Positions 46,712 through 46,715 of a stretch of 46,715 nucleotides of DNA are shown here, piece after piece (the stretch's first letter is position 1; the number at the start of each line of letters is the position of its first letter). The position numbers and the translations under genes are program-made. The stretch lies in NCBI GenBank assembly GCA_002452735.1, contig DKFD01000014.1, positions 1-46,715 on the forward strand, given 5' to 3'. A model generated the notes under the pieces. That model ran no database searches. It saw only the letters and a program-made list of their open reading frames with translations, and had not been told where the DNA came from. The DNA comes from Patescibacteria group bacterium UBA6805. Lineage in GTDB: Bacteria > Patescibacteriota > Minisyncoccia > Minisyncoccales > Minisyncoccaceae.

Positions 46712-46715
46712 CAAA
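46593..46715 (-). CDS. DGR target protein, C-terminal end (cut by window edge; possible frameshift)
   Basis: Only the last 40 codons are inside the window. In the frame of the stop the end reads RWDDGANAGAF, TLDLSNSPTYTGG and NVGFRCAR, the typical C-terminus of a DGR-diversified FGE-sulfatase/C-type-lectin-like domain that displays variable residues at a binding face. Compared with the template one base is missing after the second Gly codon of the RGG, so upstream codons are read out of the usual frame (VTRRRW instead of LSRGG-x-W). Type of the remaining protein cannot be seen. Confidence 0.75.
   Translation of the reverse strand, partial: FACPVTRRRWDDGANAGAFTLDLSNSPTYTGGNVGFRCAR

Noticed and set aside
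1..46715. CRISPR arrays
   Set aside because: No regularly spaced direct repeats of 25-40 bases were seen; the only long repeats are the prepilin 5' ends and the DGR TR/VR.
1..46715. Insertion sequences or prophage genes
   Set aside because: No transposase, integrase, terminase or capsid gene was recognised; the mobile parts are the intein and the DGR.

Overview
The window looks like a chromosomal segment of a Patescibacteria (CPR) bacterium, probably Parcubacteria-like. The basis is the dense run of short housekeeping genes with 1-4 base overlaps, shortened DnaX and HrcA, pseudopilins with LamG bodies, BioY without biotin synthesis genes nearby, an intein-bearing DnaB, and archaeal/eukaryotic-style tRNA modification enzymes. 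TGA is used as a stop (for example pyrG), so the UGA-to-glycine code of Gracilibacteria does not apply. This placement is inference from gene content; no 16S or marker phylogeny was possible.

Layout. 1-4276 (minus): S41 protease, rplI, pyrG, then two overlapping prepilin genes, the second cut by the left edge. 4304-9314: an archaeal-type methylthiotransferase, tRNA-Gly, a CofE-like protein, a cupin, a serine hydrolase, small membrane proteins and tRNA-Lys. 9315-13557: dnaJ, dnaK, CIRCE operator, grpE and hrcA. 13557-16849: gpmA, pcm, a 45-aa gene, a zincin, bioY, a 54-aa membrane peptide and a NUDIX enzyme. 16925-19358: two secreted surface proteins, a remnant of the 54-aa gene and tRNA-Gln. 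19364-23824: dnaX, a 100-aa gene, a candidate ncRNA, and divergently from it a cysteine-rich leader peptide with mutually exclusive hairpins in front of cysK and cysS. 23821-29418: glycosyltransferase, dnaB with intein, rplU, a small gene, a CaCA exchanger and tRNA-Glu. 29441-32818: the start of the dcw cluster (mraZ, rsmH, ftsL-like, ftsI). 32825-38838: an operon of flippase-like protein, half-size MFS protein, PolX and two more overlapping LamG prepilins, preceded by an anchored alpha/beta protein. 38842-40541: greA with a long attenuator-like leader, and divergent mltG. 40533-44828: EndoQ homologue, EF-like domain protein, LOG-like protein and a Trm9-like methyltransferase, head-to-head with Elp3.

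The right end (44886-46715, minus) is a diversity-generating retroelement (DGR) in the order target C-terminus with variable repeat, hairpin, avd, template repeat, structured spacer, reverse transcriptase. Template and variable repeats differ only at template adenines (12 substitutions) plus one deleted adenine. The reverse transcriptase is interrupted by a frameshift exactly at a run of nine G, and the variable repeat carries a one-base deletion that shifts the target frame. The element may be switched off, may have decayed, or may carry assembly errors near a contig end.

Regulation can be read in several places. HrcA/CIRCE overlaps the dnaK promoter, and a weaker copy overlaps the hrcA promoter. 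A Cys-codon attenuator probably senses charged tRNA-Cys ahead of the cysteine genes. greA has a terminator/antiterminator leader. mraZ has a candidate self-binding box. Many operon-first genes have a consensus sigma70 promoter whose -10 box lies only 6-10 bases before the ATG, which predicts leaderless mRNAs, while several small genes have a strong Shine-Dalgarno sequence instead.
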